Shown here piece after piece: positions 23,111-36,510 of a stretch of 64,000 nt of DNA; within the stretch, counting starts at the first letter, position 1; each line of letters opens with the position of its first letter. Location of the stretch: contig MCGE01000016.1 of assembly GCA_002105175.1 (NCBI GenBank), positions 503,501 to 567,500 of the forward strand. The letters run 5' to 3'. The notes below the pieces were generated by a model, which saw only the letters and a program-made list of their open reading frames with translations, searched no databases and had not been told where the DNA came from. Source of the stretch: Absidia repens (Eukaryota > Mucoromycota > Mucoromycetes > Mucorales > Cunninghamellaceae). The translations under genes were made by a program, and so were the position numbers.

Positions 23111-24239
23111 AGTTCCTCTCCCCTCAATTTAGTTCGTCTTTGTTGAATGTATGTACGTGCTTTCAGAAATAAAAACAGGTGAGTGTGAGTTCAAATAAAT
23201 CTGGGTGAAATACGATATTAGGTGACTTCGACCAGACGCTGTGCTCAGTGCTCAATCTGACAAATATACATTGTATCTGTGTGCGGATAAAAACAAGCGT
23301 CATTATATGCAAAAAACAAAAATAAAAATTGACTCCTCCCATTTTGGGCCAAATTATCATGTTTGACACTCTATCTAAAATTGGCGAAGTGTGGTAAAAA
23401 AAACAAAAAAAAAAAAAGGCGGGGCAAAGGGAAATAATTTTCAAACTCTCGGATAAATTATACGGAGCTTGGACGAAATGCGAGGATGACTGCAAAAAAT
23501 GTATCGTGAGAGCACCCCATATGTATTGCTGCCATCATGTCATTAACTTTTTTGTGTAATCTACATGATTTATTTCATTTCATTATTATTATTGTTAGTA
23601 TCACTGCAGGAAATTATTCATTTGGTGGTGCATAATTGCATTGTGTCCAATAATATGGCATCCACAGTATTGTATTATGTATCATCTTGCTTTGAGAATA
23701 TATAAAATATCAACTTCAGAGGTTTTTCATTTTTTGTCTAAGGTTATATTTTCATACCCCGATGAACCTTAAATAACCAAAGAGTACCTGTACTATATGT
23801 TTATTAAACGAGTGTCTGTTGTTCGTCACTCTGCTGGAAATGTGTATTTATCTTATAACCATGAATAACAAGTAACCATTTACTTTTCTTTTTCGTTACT
23901 GATAATGATGGGCTAATGTATTAAACCAGACCCTAGTCCCTTTAAAGTTTTATGACAACCAAGGCCACTACGATGCTGCTATTGCTCCTATAAAGAGACT
24001 ATGATACAGTTCAGCAAGTACACATAAAAAAAGCGTCTTAAAGGAAATGCTAAGAATAGTTTCTTCACTTGACAATTAAAGAGGATACGCTATTATATAG
24101 TGAATGACAAACTATTAATATGAAAGAGGGTAAACTAAACCAAGCTGAATTATTCCATCTTGTCTGCAAAAGCGTCAAAACAAAATAACCCATGCCATTA
24201 ATGTTGGATGATGGTAGTTACTTTCATGAGGAGAGAATC
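23111..24239. other. Intergenic, no gene seen
   Basis: AT-rich sequence between two repeat copies. No coding or RNA-gene signal was found. Confidence 0.5.
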
Positions 24240-24960
24240 ATCATGTTGATGGTGACGTGTGGTAAAAAGAACGCTTCACAAGAGACCAAAAAACATATTC
24301 AAATCCCGCCCACGTGAATTTTTACTTCCTCTCACTTTTTCTTCCGCTCCCTTTCTTTCCATTTTCTTTTTCATTCTTCTTCTTTTTTTTTTTTTTTTTT
24401 TTTTTCCCTTCACCATTCAACTTATATGGGGTTATGTTGGACTTAGATTAGCTTCAGGACTAGTTTAGAAGTGGTTTCAGTTCAGGGATTACAAGATGCA
24501 TGGGGAAACCCTTTCATTTTGGATCTAGGATCTCGAAGCACCATTAGTTTGCTTTTCGAAACCTTCATTAGCTTAGTTTAATGTTAGTTTATACATAGTA
24601 TATATCTATATCTAAATAAAACATGACTCCTTCTACTTGTTTCAATAAAAATATTCCATTAGCTTCTCTCATGTATTATACAGTACAATAGATCCCTTCA
24701 TACAACCATCGCTGTAGATCGGTGTTGCTTGTTGTTATGCTTCATTCAATAAAAATATTTATTTGTAGCCTATCTCAAACTCTGTGCAAAATGCTAGTTT
24801 TCTTTTTATAAGTGCCCCTTTAGATTACTGTTGATCTTTCATTAAAACTTAATTAGTCTCTCTCATCTGTCCTTCATTAAATCGCTTGCTACAATGAATC
24901 CCTGTCCATTAGTTTAATATCTACCCAATATGCTTCAATAAAGTATTCCTTTTTAATTAA
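24240..24960 (+). repeat. Dispersed non-coding repeat, copy A
   Basis: Begins near TTCAAATCCCGCC (24298-24310) followed by CACGTG, then a long CT/T tract. The conserved core is at about 24475-24532 (TTCAGGGATTACAAGATGCA, then TGGGGAAACCC and TTTCATTTTGGAT). Downstream come CTTAGTTTA, ATCTAAATAAAACATG and several further AATAAA signals spaced 100-200 bp apart. It is close to copy B over several hundred bases. No open frame is conserved. Confidence 0.78.
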
Positions 24961-25551
24961 ATATCCTCTGACCCACCAGATAATAAAAAATGTCGCAATT
25001 TTGGCCATTTTATTAATGTCGTACCAAAAAGTTGCTCTCTTATTCACCCACTATGACTATTTCCCAGTCTCAAATCCAAGAACTACTATATCCAGCACGT
25101 TGTTTTTTATTTCTATCTTTTCGTGTATACTATAATTATAATAATATAGCTCGGGCTGGATACAGTTGAGCTAAATGATGGGGAAGGGTATCTGATTTCA
25201 TCGATTATCACATTTCAACAGTTTCTCATCAATATTCAAAATATACCTAAGATAAAATGGTTTAAAATTTCCCCATCCTTTACATCAAAATGCAACTCCA
25301 TTCACAAACAGCAAATGCGTGAATCGGGGTTTACAATAAGCAAGTCAAATTATATGGTAAAAATGTAAATAAAATTTTTATTTGATAAACATAAAACAGA
25401 CTATACTAGGAAACAAAAACTAAACTAGAGGTGTAACAAAATAAAAAATAGTAAATGTATATATAAAAAAAAACAATTTCAAATCAAAAAAGGCTGTCTA
25501 ATTGACTCTACTTGTATTCAGCACCTCTATCACATGTATAAACGATGGTAT
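24961..25551. other. Intergenic, EF-3 3' flank
   Basis: AT-rich; no gene seen. The EF-3 transcript probably ends within the first few hundred bases below 25552. Confidence 0.5.
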
Positions 25552-28500
25552 TTATGCGTCTTCATCACTCGTAAATACTATAAAAAATAAAATAAAAACA
25601 TGTCAGTAACAACGTTCTTCAATGCCCATATACTATTCTCCATTTTGTTCGTTGATTTACCTTCTTCACCTCTATATAAACAATTTCATTGATACATATA
25701 AAAAGGAGATATTAGTTATTTGTCTGTGTAAATCAACAACCGCCAGTTTCTTTTTTGTTACCTCTTTCGACGTTCCATGCGGTCCTTCTTCTTCTTTCTC
25801 AGTTCCTTGGAAGTCAACTTGACCTTCTTTTTGGAAGCTTTGACAGTGTTTCCTTGAGCATCAACCTGGTCCTCTTCTTCCTTTTCGTCAATCTTGGTAG
25901 TACCATTGCCAGAGACCCAGTTATGACCAGAAGCAACCAATTCACCATTGTCGACCTTCCATACTTCAGTACATAAAGCTTCAGAGAATTCACGGTTGTG
26001 AGTAACAATTACAACACCACCACCATAGTTCTTGATGGCAGTTGCCAAAGCACCTAGAGATTCACGGTCCAGATAATTGGTAGGTTCGTCCAGTACCAGC
26101 ATATGAGGCTTGTTCCACATGGCAGCGCCAATCACCAATTTCACCTTTTGTCCACCAGAGAGACCACGGATACGAGAATGGGTAGCGAATTCAGGTTCGA
26201 GTCCAACCTCAGTAAGATGTTTTTCGATTTCCTTTCCAGTCAGGGGTCGATTCAAACCAAGCTTGGCAGCTTCCAGGGCATCCACCTCGGCAATTTTCTT
26301 TGTGAAACCCATATTTTCCAGTTTTTGACGTGATAACCAAGTGTTGTCTACGGAGGATCGTCCCTTCCAACTTACTTCGTATTCATAAGATTGTTTGAGT
26401 TTTCGGCGTCCAACCAATTCGTCCACCACCCGTTTTTCACCGTCAATCACAAAGGTCTTGCTCATCTGTTTTTCTTCATCCTCGTTGATCACTCGATCCA
26501 CCTTTTCAAGTTCTTCACGATCTTCACCGGTTGCATAACGCCACTGGATATATTCATTGGGTGTGATGTCCAAATGTTTTTCAATGTGATGGAAAGCATG
26601 TTGAGCTACATATGCAATACGGAGATTAGGATGTTTCCATACTGTGCCAATATCGGATTCAATTTCACCAGTCAGTAGCTTGATCAAAGTCGATTTCCCT
26701 ATATATAGAAATAAAAAGGTGAGATTAGTAAATGCAACAGTACACATTTGGGGCACGGATGGAAAAGAAGGGGGTAGTGATAGCCCTATTGTTTCTTACC
26801 TGCACCATTGGGACCAATGACTGCCACTCTTGACGATAAACTACATTGCATACTAATGTTGAGCAATTGCTTGCGACTTGTACCAGGGTATTGGAAGTCC
26901 ACGTTCTTCATTTTCAAAATAGCACGTTCCTTTGTCTTGATACCTTCCAGATAGCCAGGCTCAGGGAAAGCAAATTGGATTTGAGTTGCTTCCAGAGAGT
27001 AGTAGGATGCGGCCTTGGGCACTTTCTTGACAAATTCCGACAAATTCCCACGATAGCGCTTGAGTTTGTAGTTGGCCTCATAATGGATGATATCAGAGCA
27101 GACATGGTCCAAGAATCCAGAGTCATGAGAAACAATCATTGAAGTCACCGTCTTCAAACCAGTAAGATAATTCTCCAACCATGCCACATTCACAACATCC
27201 AAGTGATTGGTAGGTTCGTCTAATAACAAGATATCGGCATTCATCAACATAGCACGAGCCAGCGCAAGTTTCATTTTCCATCCACCCGAAAGAGCACCGA
27301 TGGGCATAGACGTGACCATTTCTTCAGTAAAGCCATATTCCCGCAAAATCTTGTGGACTTGTTCACGATCCTTGGTTTCCACACCTTGGGAAGAAATGAT
27401 AAAGTCAATCAAGGACGTATCAGCCTCAGATCCATCAATGTCGTGTTCCACATAGACAGTCTTGAGTTCAGATTTTGGTGGGAAGCCTTCAACTTGTTCG
27501 TTTGCAATAGCGCGCATCAAAGTGGACTTGCCTGTTATGGAATATGACATAAAAATAAAATAAACGGTGACGACGGTACCCGATGAGTAAGTATGATATT
27601 AATAGAAATAAATAAATAAATAAATAAATAATAGTGACTTACCGCAACCATTAGCACCACAAAGGCCATAACGACGACCTCTCTTGAGATGTAAGGAGGT
27701 ACGGTTGAGAAGGATCTTGGCACCATAGGCAAGAGAGAATTCACATTTGCAGAGATCTTCACCTTCATCATCGTCTTCTTCAGTATCCTTGGGAGTCACC
27801 GCTTCTTCACACTTATCCAGCGCCTTGGAAGCCAACGTTTCAGCTTCATTCTTGTTGTTGTTGTTGAGCAATACCAAAAGATAGGGCACCAAAGAATCCA
27901 CCCACACCTTTTTGAAGAAGTTTTTGGCCATACACAGATTCAAAGCAATGTCCTTGATATAAGTCACAATGGTATCCAGCGAGGCATCCAGTTTCTTGGG
28001 GAAAAGAGCCTTGAATGCAACATCTACCTTGTCAGCCTTTTCTTGCTTTGAGTAAATCACCGCAGAAGCCTGACCACCACTGGCAGCATCACCCGCAGCA
28101 CGTTTCAGAGTCACCAGGGCTTTCTGCACCACACCTCGACATTCAGGATCAGCCACAATATCTTGCACTTTTTCGAGAGCAGGTAAAAGCAAAGGCAAAA
28201 AGGGCGCAGCCACTTCAGGATCATCCACCAGTTTGCACATATTGTCAATAATCAGAGCAGACTTCCGTTTGATGGGCGTAGAACGTTCTTGAAGACCACG
28301 ACTGAGTAAGGGGACCATGATAGATAGTGTGGCGGTATCGACTTCTTGCACAAAGGTTGTGGCACCCAGCAAATGGATGGTTTCGGGTACATTTTCAGGT
28401 TTGTTGATACATCCAATGACAGCAGGAATAAATCGTTCGATATCCTTGTTTTCAATCAACGTGCAAATCACACCCATGGTTGCAGTTGCTTGCTTCTTGA

Positions 28501-29113
28501 CATCCGCCTTGGTATCCCACATACACCCAGACACCACAGGAATCACATCAGGAATGGTAATATAAAACGCCTCAGAGTGAGTTTTGGCCAACAGGTCTAA
28601 AAGGTGTAAGGAGAGCATCTTGGTTTGCCACTTACAGGAGTTGCCCAAGCCATTCAAAATATAAGGCACCACAATGGCGGTTGCATGTGTGTTCATCTTG
28701 AGACAGAATTGCTTTGCTGTTTCTTCGGCCTTTTGTTTGATAGCTGCTTGTTTGTCGGCTTGAAGGTCCAAAAAGTGAGCCAAGAAGGGAGCCAAGAATG
28801 ATTCCGTAGTAGGTCCATTGTAAAGCATAGTGTGAATAGCTTCAATAGCGTTCAGGCGAGCAGTTTGATCTTTTTTGGAAGTGATATCCTTTTCCAAGCA
28901 GTCGATAAGTCTAGTTTGCTGAAGACAGCCAGGGCCACCATGGCTAGTGATAAAAGTTTCCAAAGACTTTGCACCTTCCAACCGTTCAGATTCATCACCA
29001 TTGGCATTGGAGAGCTTGTTCAGGAGATCCTTGACATCTTGACCAACATTTACAGTTTTCTTGTTTTGTACGTTAGCAGATGTCATACCGTCGGACTTGG
29101 CAGTTATCGGCAT
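25552..29113 (-). CDS. TEF3: Translation elongation factor 3 (ABC ATPase)
   Basis: Fungal ribosome-associated ATPase that helps eEF1A deliver aminoacyl-tRNA and releases E-site tRNA; cytosolic. Exons: 29113-27643, 27531-26800, 26698-25762, 25671-25661, 25577-25552, totalling 3177 nt (1058 residues; yeast Yef3 is 1044). HEAT repeats fill the N-terminal half. ABC1 has Walker A GANGCGKS near 487, signature [10 protein letters not shown] and Walker [16 protein letters not shown]2 has Walker A GPNGAGKS near 731, a chromodomain-like insert ([13 protein letters not shown]), signature [10 protein letters not shown] and [12 protein letters not shown]. The Lys-rich tail [12 protein letters not shown] continues through an 11-nt microexon and a 26-nt last exon to [12 protein letters not shown]. 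Without these the frame stops at 25758 immediately after the basic tail. The leader is CT-rich on the coding strand, as expected for a highly expressed gene. Confidence 0.96.
27606..27631. repeat. (AAAT)n tetranucleotide repeat in EF-3 intron 1
   Basis: Six to seven TAAA units lie inside the first intron, on the exon 1 side. Confidence 0.9.
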
Positions 29114-30313
29114 AGTTTGATAGAATACAACAAGTGTAAAAAAAAAGTGAGAGAGATGAAGGAAAAAGGAAGGAGAAAGAAAGAAAAATAAAAATGGGAA
29201 TTTTTTATTTTTTTTTACGTTTATTTTTATGGCTAGAGCTAAAAAAAAAAAAAAAAAAAGAAAAAAAAACCTATATCCTACACCCCTTATTTTTATCTTT
29301 TGCAAAACAGGGAGACATACTGTACGTCTATCTTTCAATATTTTTAAATGCCGCAGTATTGGTACGTCCTAAAAGCACCCTGCCCTTTCTCTTCTTCAAC
29401 TATAATATTATTATTGCATAAATATGATAATAAAAGGATCATCGTAGAAGTGTTTCTCAAATGATTTTCTTTTTTTAAAAAATAGCAACAACAAGGGCCA
29501 ACATCGATAGCAGCATGCAGCGGTTATTAAGTGCCCGTACTCAAATCGATTATTTTTGTTATTATTACCCCTAATTAAAAGGGGGATAGTCATTTCTGAT
29601 AATGTCAACTGACCCCGATGTGATGATGATGATGATGATGATGATAAATTTCTAGATTTCCAAATAGATCCATTGATCCTAACACAAAGTCATTGTTTCC
29701 AGATTATGTACTCTTTTTTTTCGTACCCCGCTCGATGCTGTTTTGGGATGTAGATGACTGTAAGGAGAATTCAAGCAGCTCATAACTCGCCCGATTCTGT
29801 CCAAAAGAAAACATATTTTCCCTGCAGTGGTTACTGACGCAAATTTCCGACTTGGAGTTTACGCTACCGGTATGAACATGAATCATTTGTACGTTGTACT
29901 GTGCTGAAGTACGAGTTCATAATGACCAACTAAAAGAGATCACGCCCGATCTTCCGCGGATGTTTTGCCGTAATTTCATTGTTTGATTTCATTAATTTTA
30001 TAAAGTTATACTTTGGTCGTCAACCTCCTGAACTAAGCATTCCCCTTTGTATGTTCCTTTATGAAAAAAGCCGTCAAAATTGCCTCAGCGAAGAAATTGA
30101 ATATCGATACTAATATTTGTTTAATTTCTTCGGGACAACGATGAAGCTTTCACGGGTGATGTGGATCGGACGACTTTACTCCAACGTCGAAAAAAATGCA
30201 CCTGAGCGGTGTTTTAAACGCCTGAGGCTTTTTAATTTTTCAATGGGAATTTTTTTTTTGTGTTCGCTCTTGAGTGTCTTCCCACTTTCTGATAAAGCTG
30301 ATCAACAATCACC
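29114..30313. promoter_or_regulatory. Divergent promoter region EF-3 / NDC80
   Basis: 1.2 kb between start codons. Next to EF-3 there is a polypyrimidine leader (coding strand, 29115-29215) and an A-run region at about 29241-29270. A (GAT)n repeat lies at 29621-29645. I found no gene; a minus-strand frame at 29704-29886 has no recognisable motif. Confidence 0.5.
29621..29645. repeat. (GAT)n trinucleotide repeat
   Basis: Eight ATG/GAT units in intergenic DNA between EF-3 and NDC80; not part of a coding frame I can support. Confidence 0.85.
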
Positions 30314-33110
30314 ATGGATTTCAACAAACCACAGTTACCAGCAAGACAACTCAAACAGACACGATATACTATAAGTGAATATGACAAACGGTTGTATTCA
30401 GGTCCGTCTTCATCATACCCACACAAAGCGCCACGCATGACTATGGATGGCACCATGCGTAAACATCCACCGTCACCACTGCCACCTTCATCACACCAAC
30501 ATCACCAACAACCAACACAGCAATCTCAATCATCTCACATATCTCAACAGCAACCATCATATCAATCTCATTTGTCTCAACATCAACCATCACAACAATC
30601 TCAAACTTCTCAACAACACGATAATACACAATCTCAAACTCGAAGGTAGGAAAGAAGCTAAAATAGCAATAGTCCAAGGTACTTTTCGTCCGCCATACTC
30701 ATTCTTTTACTTGAAATAGAATTACTATGGGAAGGAAACTGCCAAAAGCATTTCTTGATAGTCCAGAAGTCAAATTATTCAACAGTGGCGGTGGTATGCC
30801 TCGATCGACTGCAAAAGTACGCGACACCCGTGATATCAGAAGTGTGGATTTTCAACGCCATGCTATTCGAATCATTATTGAATACCTCAACAAATATCAA
30901 TATGGTCTTGCTACCAGCAAAACTCTACGTGGACTTTCAGCCAAGGAATTCGAAAACATTTTCAAGTTCTTATTTCTTCGATTAACTTCTGACTATGTCT
31001 TTGACCGCAAATTCGAGGATGAATTCTTCGACCTTCTTCGTACCATTCGGTAAGTATGAAAAAAATGACCAGCTATATAATGCTAATAGTTGACTTGACT
31101 GATTTGATATATATATATATTTTATAGATACCCGTTTGTTGATTCTATTAGTCCGAAATCTTTGTATTCTATTGCAGCCCCTCACTCTTTGCCGCGCTAT
31201 TTAGCTCTCTTATCTTGGATGGTGCAATCGTGTTCGGTAAGAAAAAAATTATAGAGTATATATAGATATATAGATATATAGATATATAGATATATGTATT
31301 TGCAGCAATTACAACCAGTCGATACACTGTTCTTATTTTTTTTATACATTTGCTTTGTAGATTGTCGACAGACGGCGATATAAAATCCAAAGACGTCTCG
31401 AGCAAGAAGGGATTATCGACACAACGAAGGGAATGTCTTCAACACAAATGGATCGACTCTTCCTCGATTATTCCGTAGCAAAATACAATGCATTCATGCA
31501 AGGCAAGGATGGTCAGGAGGTGTATGACGAACTCAAGGCAGTATTTAGGGCAATCAACAAAAGTAACATAGATCGATACAACAACATTTTGGCCGAAAAG
31601 GAAGCTGTTTTAAATGTATCAAAGACACTCGATGAACGACTGGTAATATATAGTGGATCAGAGGAATTTATTTAGGCCAATACTATGTGGGATACTCTAC
31701 TGATATACTGATCCATCATCTTTTTAAAAAAAATTCTAGAAAACATACGACGAAACACAGGAAAAAATGAAGAAAATCGAAGAACGTATCGCCATGTACA
31801 AGGACACAATCACCAACCATCAACAAAAAATTCAAAGATACACATCTAACATCCAAAAAATTGAAGCTGATATCACATATCTGAGTAAGGCAAAAAATAA
31901 TCAAGTAAAAAACACACTTCTCGTTATCTCATCCTATTTTTTCAAATAGCTACTGCTGAGCAGAAACTCCAAAAGGAAATGGATGAAACGAAGGCCTTGA
32001 TCAAGAACCCAGAAGTGACTGATGAAGAAATCAAAAGACTAGGCAAACTACAAAGTGATTTGGATATGGATATTGATCGTCGCCGACAGACATTGGATAA
32101 ATTACGACAAAGTAGTTGGGAAATGGAAATGCAAGTACAACGCAAACGAAATGATGTAAGTGCCGATATTTTAAAATCCAAGCGCTGGAACGTTGTGTGT
32201 TCATTTTATTTATTTATTTTCTAAATAGATAGAACGTATCGTTGCAGATTACAATGAACTTATCAAATCAACTGATATCCTACCACCGGAAGGATCTGGC
32301 TCAGCTCATCTTACGGAAACTTTGGTATTCAATTCCAATGCCACCAGCCTTGAAGATATGCTTTACCCCCAGCTTGGAAAAGACATGATTGTAAGTACAC
32401 ACCATAGTAATCCGTTTTATGTGAATACAAACATATTTACTTACCTATTGAACGATGCCTTATATTCCACTTTATTTTAACATTGACTCCGTTTATATAT
32501 TGTATATATAGTCTGTCATGCAACAATACTCGGAAACCTTGAAAGAATCACTCACCAATCTCCAAAAAACTGACTCTCAACTGCAATTTGAATACCAAGG
32601 GAAACAAGAACAATTATATCAAGAGCAACAGGAACAAAAGAAATCGGAGACCACTTATACAAAAAGGATGCAACAATTGAATTTGGAAAGGAAAGAAGCA
32701 AAGGAGGAAATACAGAAATATACCGACTCCAAGGATCAAATCAGCCGTGCTTCTGACAAACTGAAACGTGATGCTTTGGTTGAATTAGTACAAGCTCGAT
32801 CGGAACAAAGGTGTACACTGCTAGAGTAAGTTTGTTTGTTGTTGCTGGTTTTTTTTTTTTTAAAAAAAAAGAATAATCTCAGACTTAGAATGGAAAATTT
32901 TGACCTTTTCGCTTTATTTTTAATTACTGATATAGGCTTGACGCTAGAAAAATGAACATTTCAAGCCAGAAATCAAGCTTGGAAAAGCAATTGAACAAGA
33001 TTGCATCCGAAATTGACGCCATTAGCACTTACATTCCTGCAAAAATTGATGAAACTATGAAAGAATTTGATCGACTATTCCCTCTAGACCTGGATTTAGA
33101 TTCTACTTAG
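30314..33110 (+). CDS. NDC80: Kinetochore protein NDC80/HEC1
   Basis: Outer-kinetochore subunit that binds microtubules as a heterodimer with Nuf2 in the Ndc80 complex. Nine exons (30314-30645, 30720-31049, 31128-31236, 31361-31642, 31740-31884, 31950-32155, 32229-32390, 32512-32825, 32936-33110) total 2055 nt, 684 residues. The first 110 residues form a basic, disordered tail that is Gln/His/Ser-rich. The calponin-homology domain at about 135-255 has SVDFQRHAIRIIIEYLNKY, FLRLTSDYVFDRKFEDEF, RYPFVDSISPKSLYSIAAPH and LPRYLALLSWMVQ, matching Hec1 closely in order and spacing. The rest is long coiled coil (KIEERIAMYKDTITNHQQKI onward), where it would pair with Nuf2. The gene is convergent with NUF2, 3.4 kb away. 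The start is the first ATG in frame with the tail. Confidence 0.94.
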
Positions 33111-34640
33111 TGACTCTTTTGTATATGATATTAGTATAGCTTTGTTTACTTGATCAATAAAACTCCTTGTTTTATCATACTACATTAGTATTGTGTCTAT
33201 TTTTATCTTTGAAAGAATATTAGGATTGTGTACATGTTGTGATTGTATGTGTACTGAGATTTTGTGTGTGCGCAAAATGGGTTTATATATATGTTATGGG
33301 TGGGTGCAAATTGTGATTGTGTGTATGACATATTGTGATTGTGTGATAAGGTGTACTGCCACGCCAATATCAGGAGAATGTCATTTTGTACGATGCATTA
33401 TCAGTAAAATTGAAAAAAAAAATCCATGGCTAACTATGCGTATAGATTGATCTTCAATGCATTTCCTGAATGTCCTGTCATAATAATTCAATCACCTTGC
33501 ATTTGAAGCATATTATAAACATAGACGCTCTGAAGAAATTTTCTCGCATATCATTTGAACCATCGCGTCTCGCTGTCTACACCCAAACAAAAAGGGTACG
33601 GTCTTTTTTAAGGGGTAATTACTAGTCGCAGGAGTTGAAAACGATAGCGCTGGTCGCGATTTAAATTGGCGCACTTCGTTGGTCCAGCCTTTCTGGGTGG
33701 GAAGGGGAGGTGTGGTGTGAAATTGAGAAAAACATATCCAAATATCAAATATTAGGATAGGGAGTGGAGATAGCAGAGGGAAATCGGCAAGGAAGGATTA
33801 TCGAGGTACTGTATCATACGTGTCTATAGTATGTGCCCTTCTTCTTTTTTTTTTTAAGGAGAGAAAAAAATACAAATTGAAGAGCATCCGGCATGGTGCA
33901 GTCCAGTAAGAACACAAAAAGAAAAAAAGAAGAAGAAAAAAAAAGGGTCTCACGGAAAATACCAACTAGTTTTATTTCTTTCATCTGAAAATAAACATTT
34001 TAACCAAGTAATATGATAGCAAAAGTGAAATGGAGTAAAACGATGTGGTTAGTGTTTGTTTGATTTATATAAAAAGGAACGTCTTCGGCGTTTCAAGTTG
34101 GTCAATTTTGGCAGTGGGGCAGAGGAATTACGACACCAAGACATTTCAAAAAATGAGTGTTACCCGTATTAACTATTTCCTTTCCAGTGCCCTTCAACTA
34201 CCTATTTTTATGAGCTAATCGCTAGTTATTTTTTATTATACCTTCTTCACTGCTTTTTTTTTTTCATGCCTTCACCGCGGTCAATTTTACATCCATGCAA
34301 GAAACCCGTCTCGTTCAGATTTTAGAGGCCCAGTACAGTACGTATAGTGCAGGCGATCGATATAGTCTCATACTTGACTTTTTTTCTTTTGCACACACAC
34401 ACACTTTACATGTATTTCTACTATGAAGTAAACTGGTCTAATAATAATACTATGACACACACATATATATGATATATGTATTAAGTTTGCGTATGGATGA
34501 GTGCCGGGGGTTTATGGAGTGGGGGTATATTGTAGAATAAACATAACGTAAGATAAATTGGTCTAATCGGAGAGGCCAAGTCATTCCACAATGATTAACG
34601 GCTATTCTACAGTGAAGAGGATAAAATAAACTAGGCCAAA
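33111..34640. other. Intergenic between NDC80 and repeat copy B
   Basis: Contains imperfect tandem TGTGATTGTGTG-like units at about 33190-33350 and AT-rich unique sequence. No gene seen. Confidence 0.5.
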
Positions 34641-35330
34641 TTTGGTTTCTGAAAAGGAAAATGTAGTCATTATGCCATGCAACTGCTGAATACGGGGGAG
34701 GGAGGATTTCGTCAATAGACTCAAAAATAAAAATATTTGAAATCCCGCCCACGTGGATTTTTATTTACTCCCAACTGTTTTTCCCCCGCCTCTCCTTTTC
34801 ATTCTTTTTTTTTTTCTTCATCATTCAACCTCTAAGGGTTATTTTGGACTTATAATTGTATCAGGACTAGCTTAGAAGGGGTTTCAGCTCAGGGATTACA
34901 AGATGCATGGGGAAACCCTTTCATTTTGGATGGATCTGGAAGCACCATTAGTTGGGTTTTTGGAGTCTTCATTAGCTTAGTTTAGTGTTAGCTTGTCTCT
35001 ATATCTAAATAAAATATGTCCCATTTTACTTCCTTCAATGAAAAGTGTCCCATTAGTCTCTCTTTCATGTCATGTACTTAGAGATCCCTTTTTCAACAAT
35101 TGGTGTCCATCAATGGCAGATGTCTCTCCAGCCTTTCTCATTCCCTATACAGTATATTAGCTTTCATTTTACAATCATTACATCGAAATATTGTTGACCA
35201 TTATTCAAAGCTCATGTTACTATCCGGCATTCTTCATCCAATAAACCCTTGTTATAAAACCCATACTTTTAGTTAATGTCTCCAATACGCTTCAAATAAA
35301 ATATATCTACTTATTGACTATAGTCTGATT
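34641..35330 (+). repeat. Dispersed non-coding repeat, copy B
   Basis: Starts with TTTGAAATCCCGCC (34736-34749) next to CACGTGG, then a T/C-rich tract, and AGGACTAGCTTAGAAGGGG. The core (34881-34930) reads TTTCAGCTCAGGGATTACAA, then GATGCATGGGGAAACCC and TTTCATTTTGGAT. CTTAGTTTAG, ATCTAAATAAAATATG and later AATAAA signals follow. It is in the same orientation as copy A and opposite to C and D. Confidence 0.78.
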
Positions 35331-36239
35331 CATTAGATAATATATGAAGGCCTTTATTGTACCTGTTTTATGAGCAGCCTATCGTAAACCATTCTTCTAG
35401 CTCCTTTAAATATGACTAAATGCTATCGAAGTCCCCGTGACTGATCGACAGCCTTAGATCACTTAATGTCAAACGCGGCATTATTCCTAGTCGACCAATT
35501 ATATTAATGAGCATACACCGCGCTGTGGCAGTAGCTATCAATATGCAGTAGAGTATTTTTATCTGCCTTCTGACTAGAACAGTGATTTAATAAAATACGT
35601 CCAGGGAACCTCTCTTTTTCTTCAATACCACTCTAGCATGCATATTGATGCACCATGTGGACTTTCCGTCGCTATAAGCCATTCGCTTCCTTGACTATTG
35701 ATCGACAGTTCCAGGTCATTGATATGCAGGGCGTCGCTATTCTTCTTCTATAATTTATTTCCTTTCAATAATCTAAAGCCGTACTGCTAGCGTAGCATTC
35801 AAACTGGATATACTATATCCGGCTCTCTCTCTCTCTCTCTTTTTTTTTTTTTTTTTTTTTGAATGGTGTAAAATAGATAAATAAGAAAATCCAAACTGAA
35901 GCCTGTCGTATATATGCCCTAATAGAGCCACCTGCTAAGACTAAAAATGGCCGGAATACCTCATTTCATCAAAAAAAAAAAACCACATTATAATGAGTTC
36001 CCCTCTGATGTCAAGTAGATCAATTTTTTTGGAAATGTAAAAATGTTTGCATCCCTGCCCAAAAAGTCATTGTCGAAATTCGGTGTACGAAGTGAAAGTA
36101 CCTTGAGCGATTCATTGTAGAACGTCGAAAATACATATAAAAAAATTGAAAATGAATTATTTCATTTTACTGCTGAACAGTTCCTATCCAGCGACTATGA
36201 GCTGAATATTGCTAGATACGGGGTACATATCAGATAATA

Positions 36240-36270
<31 letters not shown>

Positions 36271-36510
36271 CCAAACCAAAACCGAACAGAACAAAAATCA
36301 CCGTTTGTCAGACATCATCGTACGTAACAATAAATGTAGGGCATGCTGTACTTCATTGAAAACTAAAACTAAAAGTAATAAATATATGAAGACAAGTGAC
36401 ATTTTATTAAAGAAGAGGAACTAAGTCTAATAATATAACTAAGATTAAAGGAGGGGGGGAAGGATATGTGCAAAGGCCAGCCAGTAGCAGTAGAGTCGCA
36501 TAAAACCAGC
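35331..36510. other. Intergenic, NUF2 3' flank
   Basis: AT-rich, with a (CT)n-poly-T block at 35824-35860 and a 28-nt A run at 36243-36270. No gene seen. Confidence 0.5.

Noticed and set aside
33190..33350. TGTGATTG-rich stretch as a CRISPR-like or satellite array
   Set aside because: Units are irregular and few; only a weak microsatellite-like bias.
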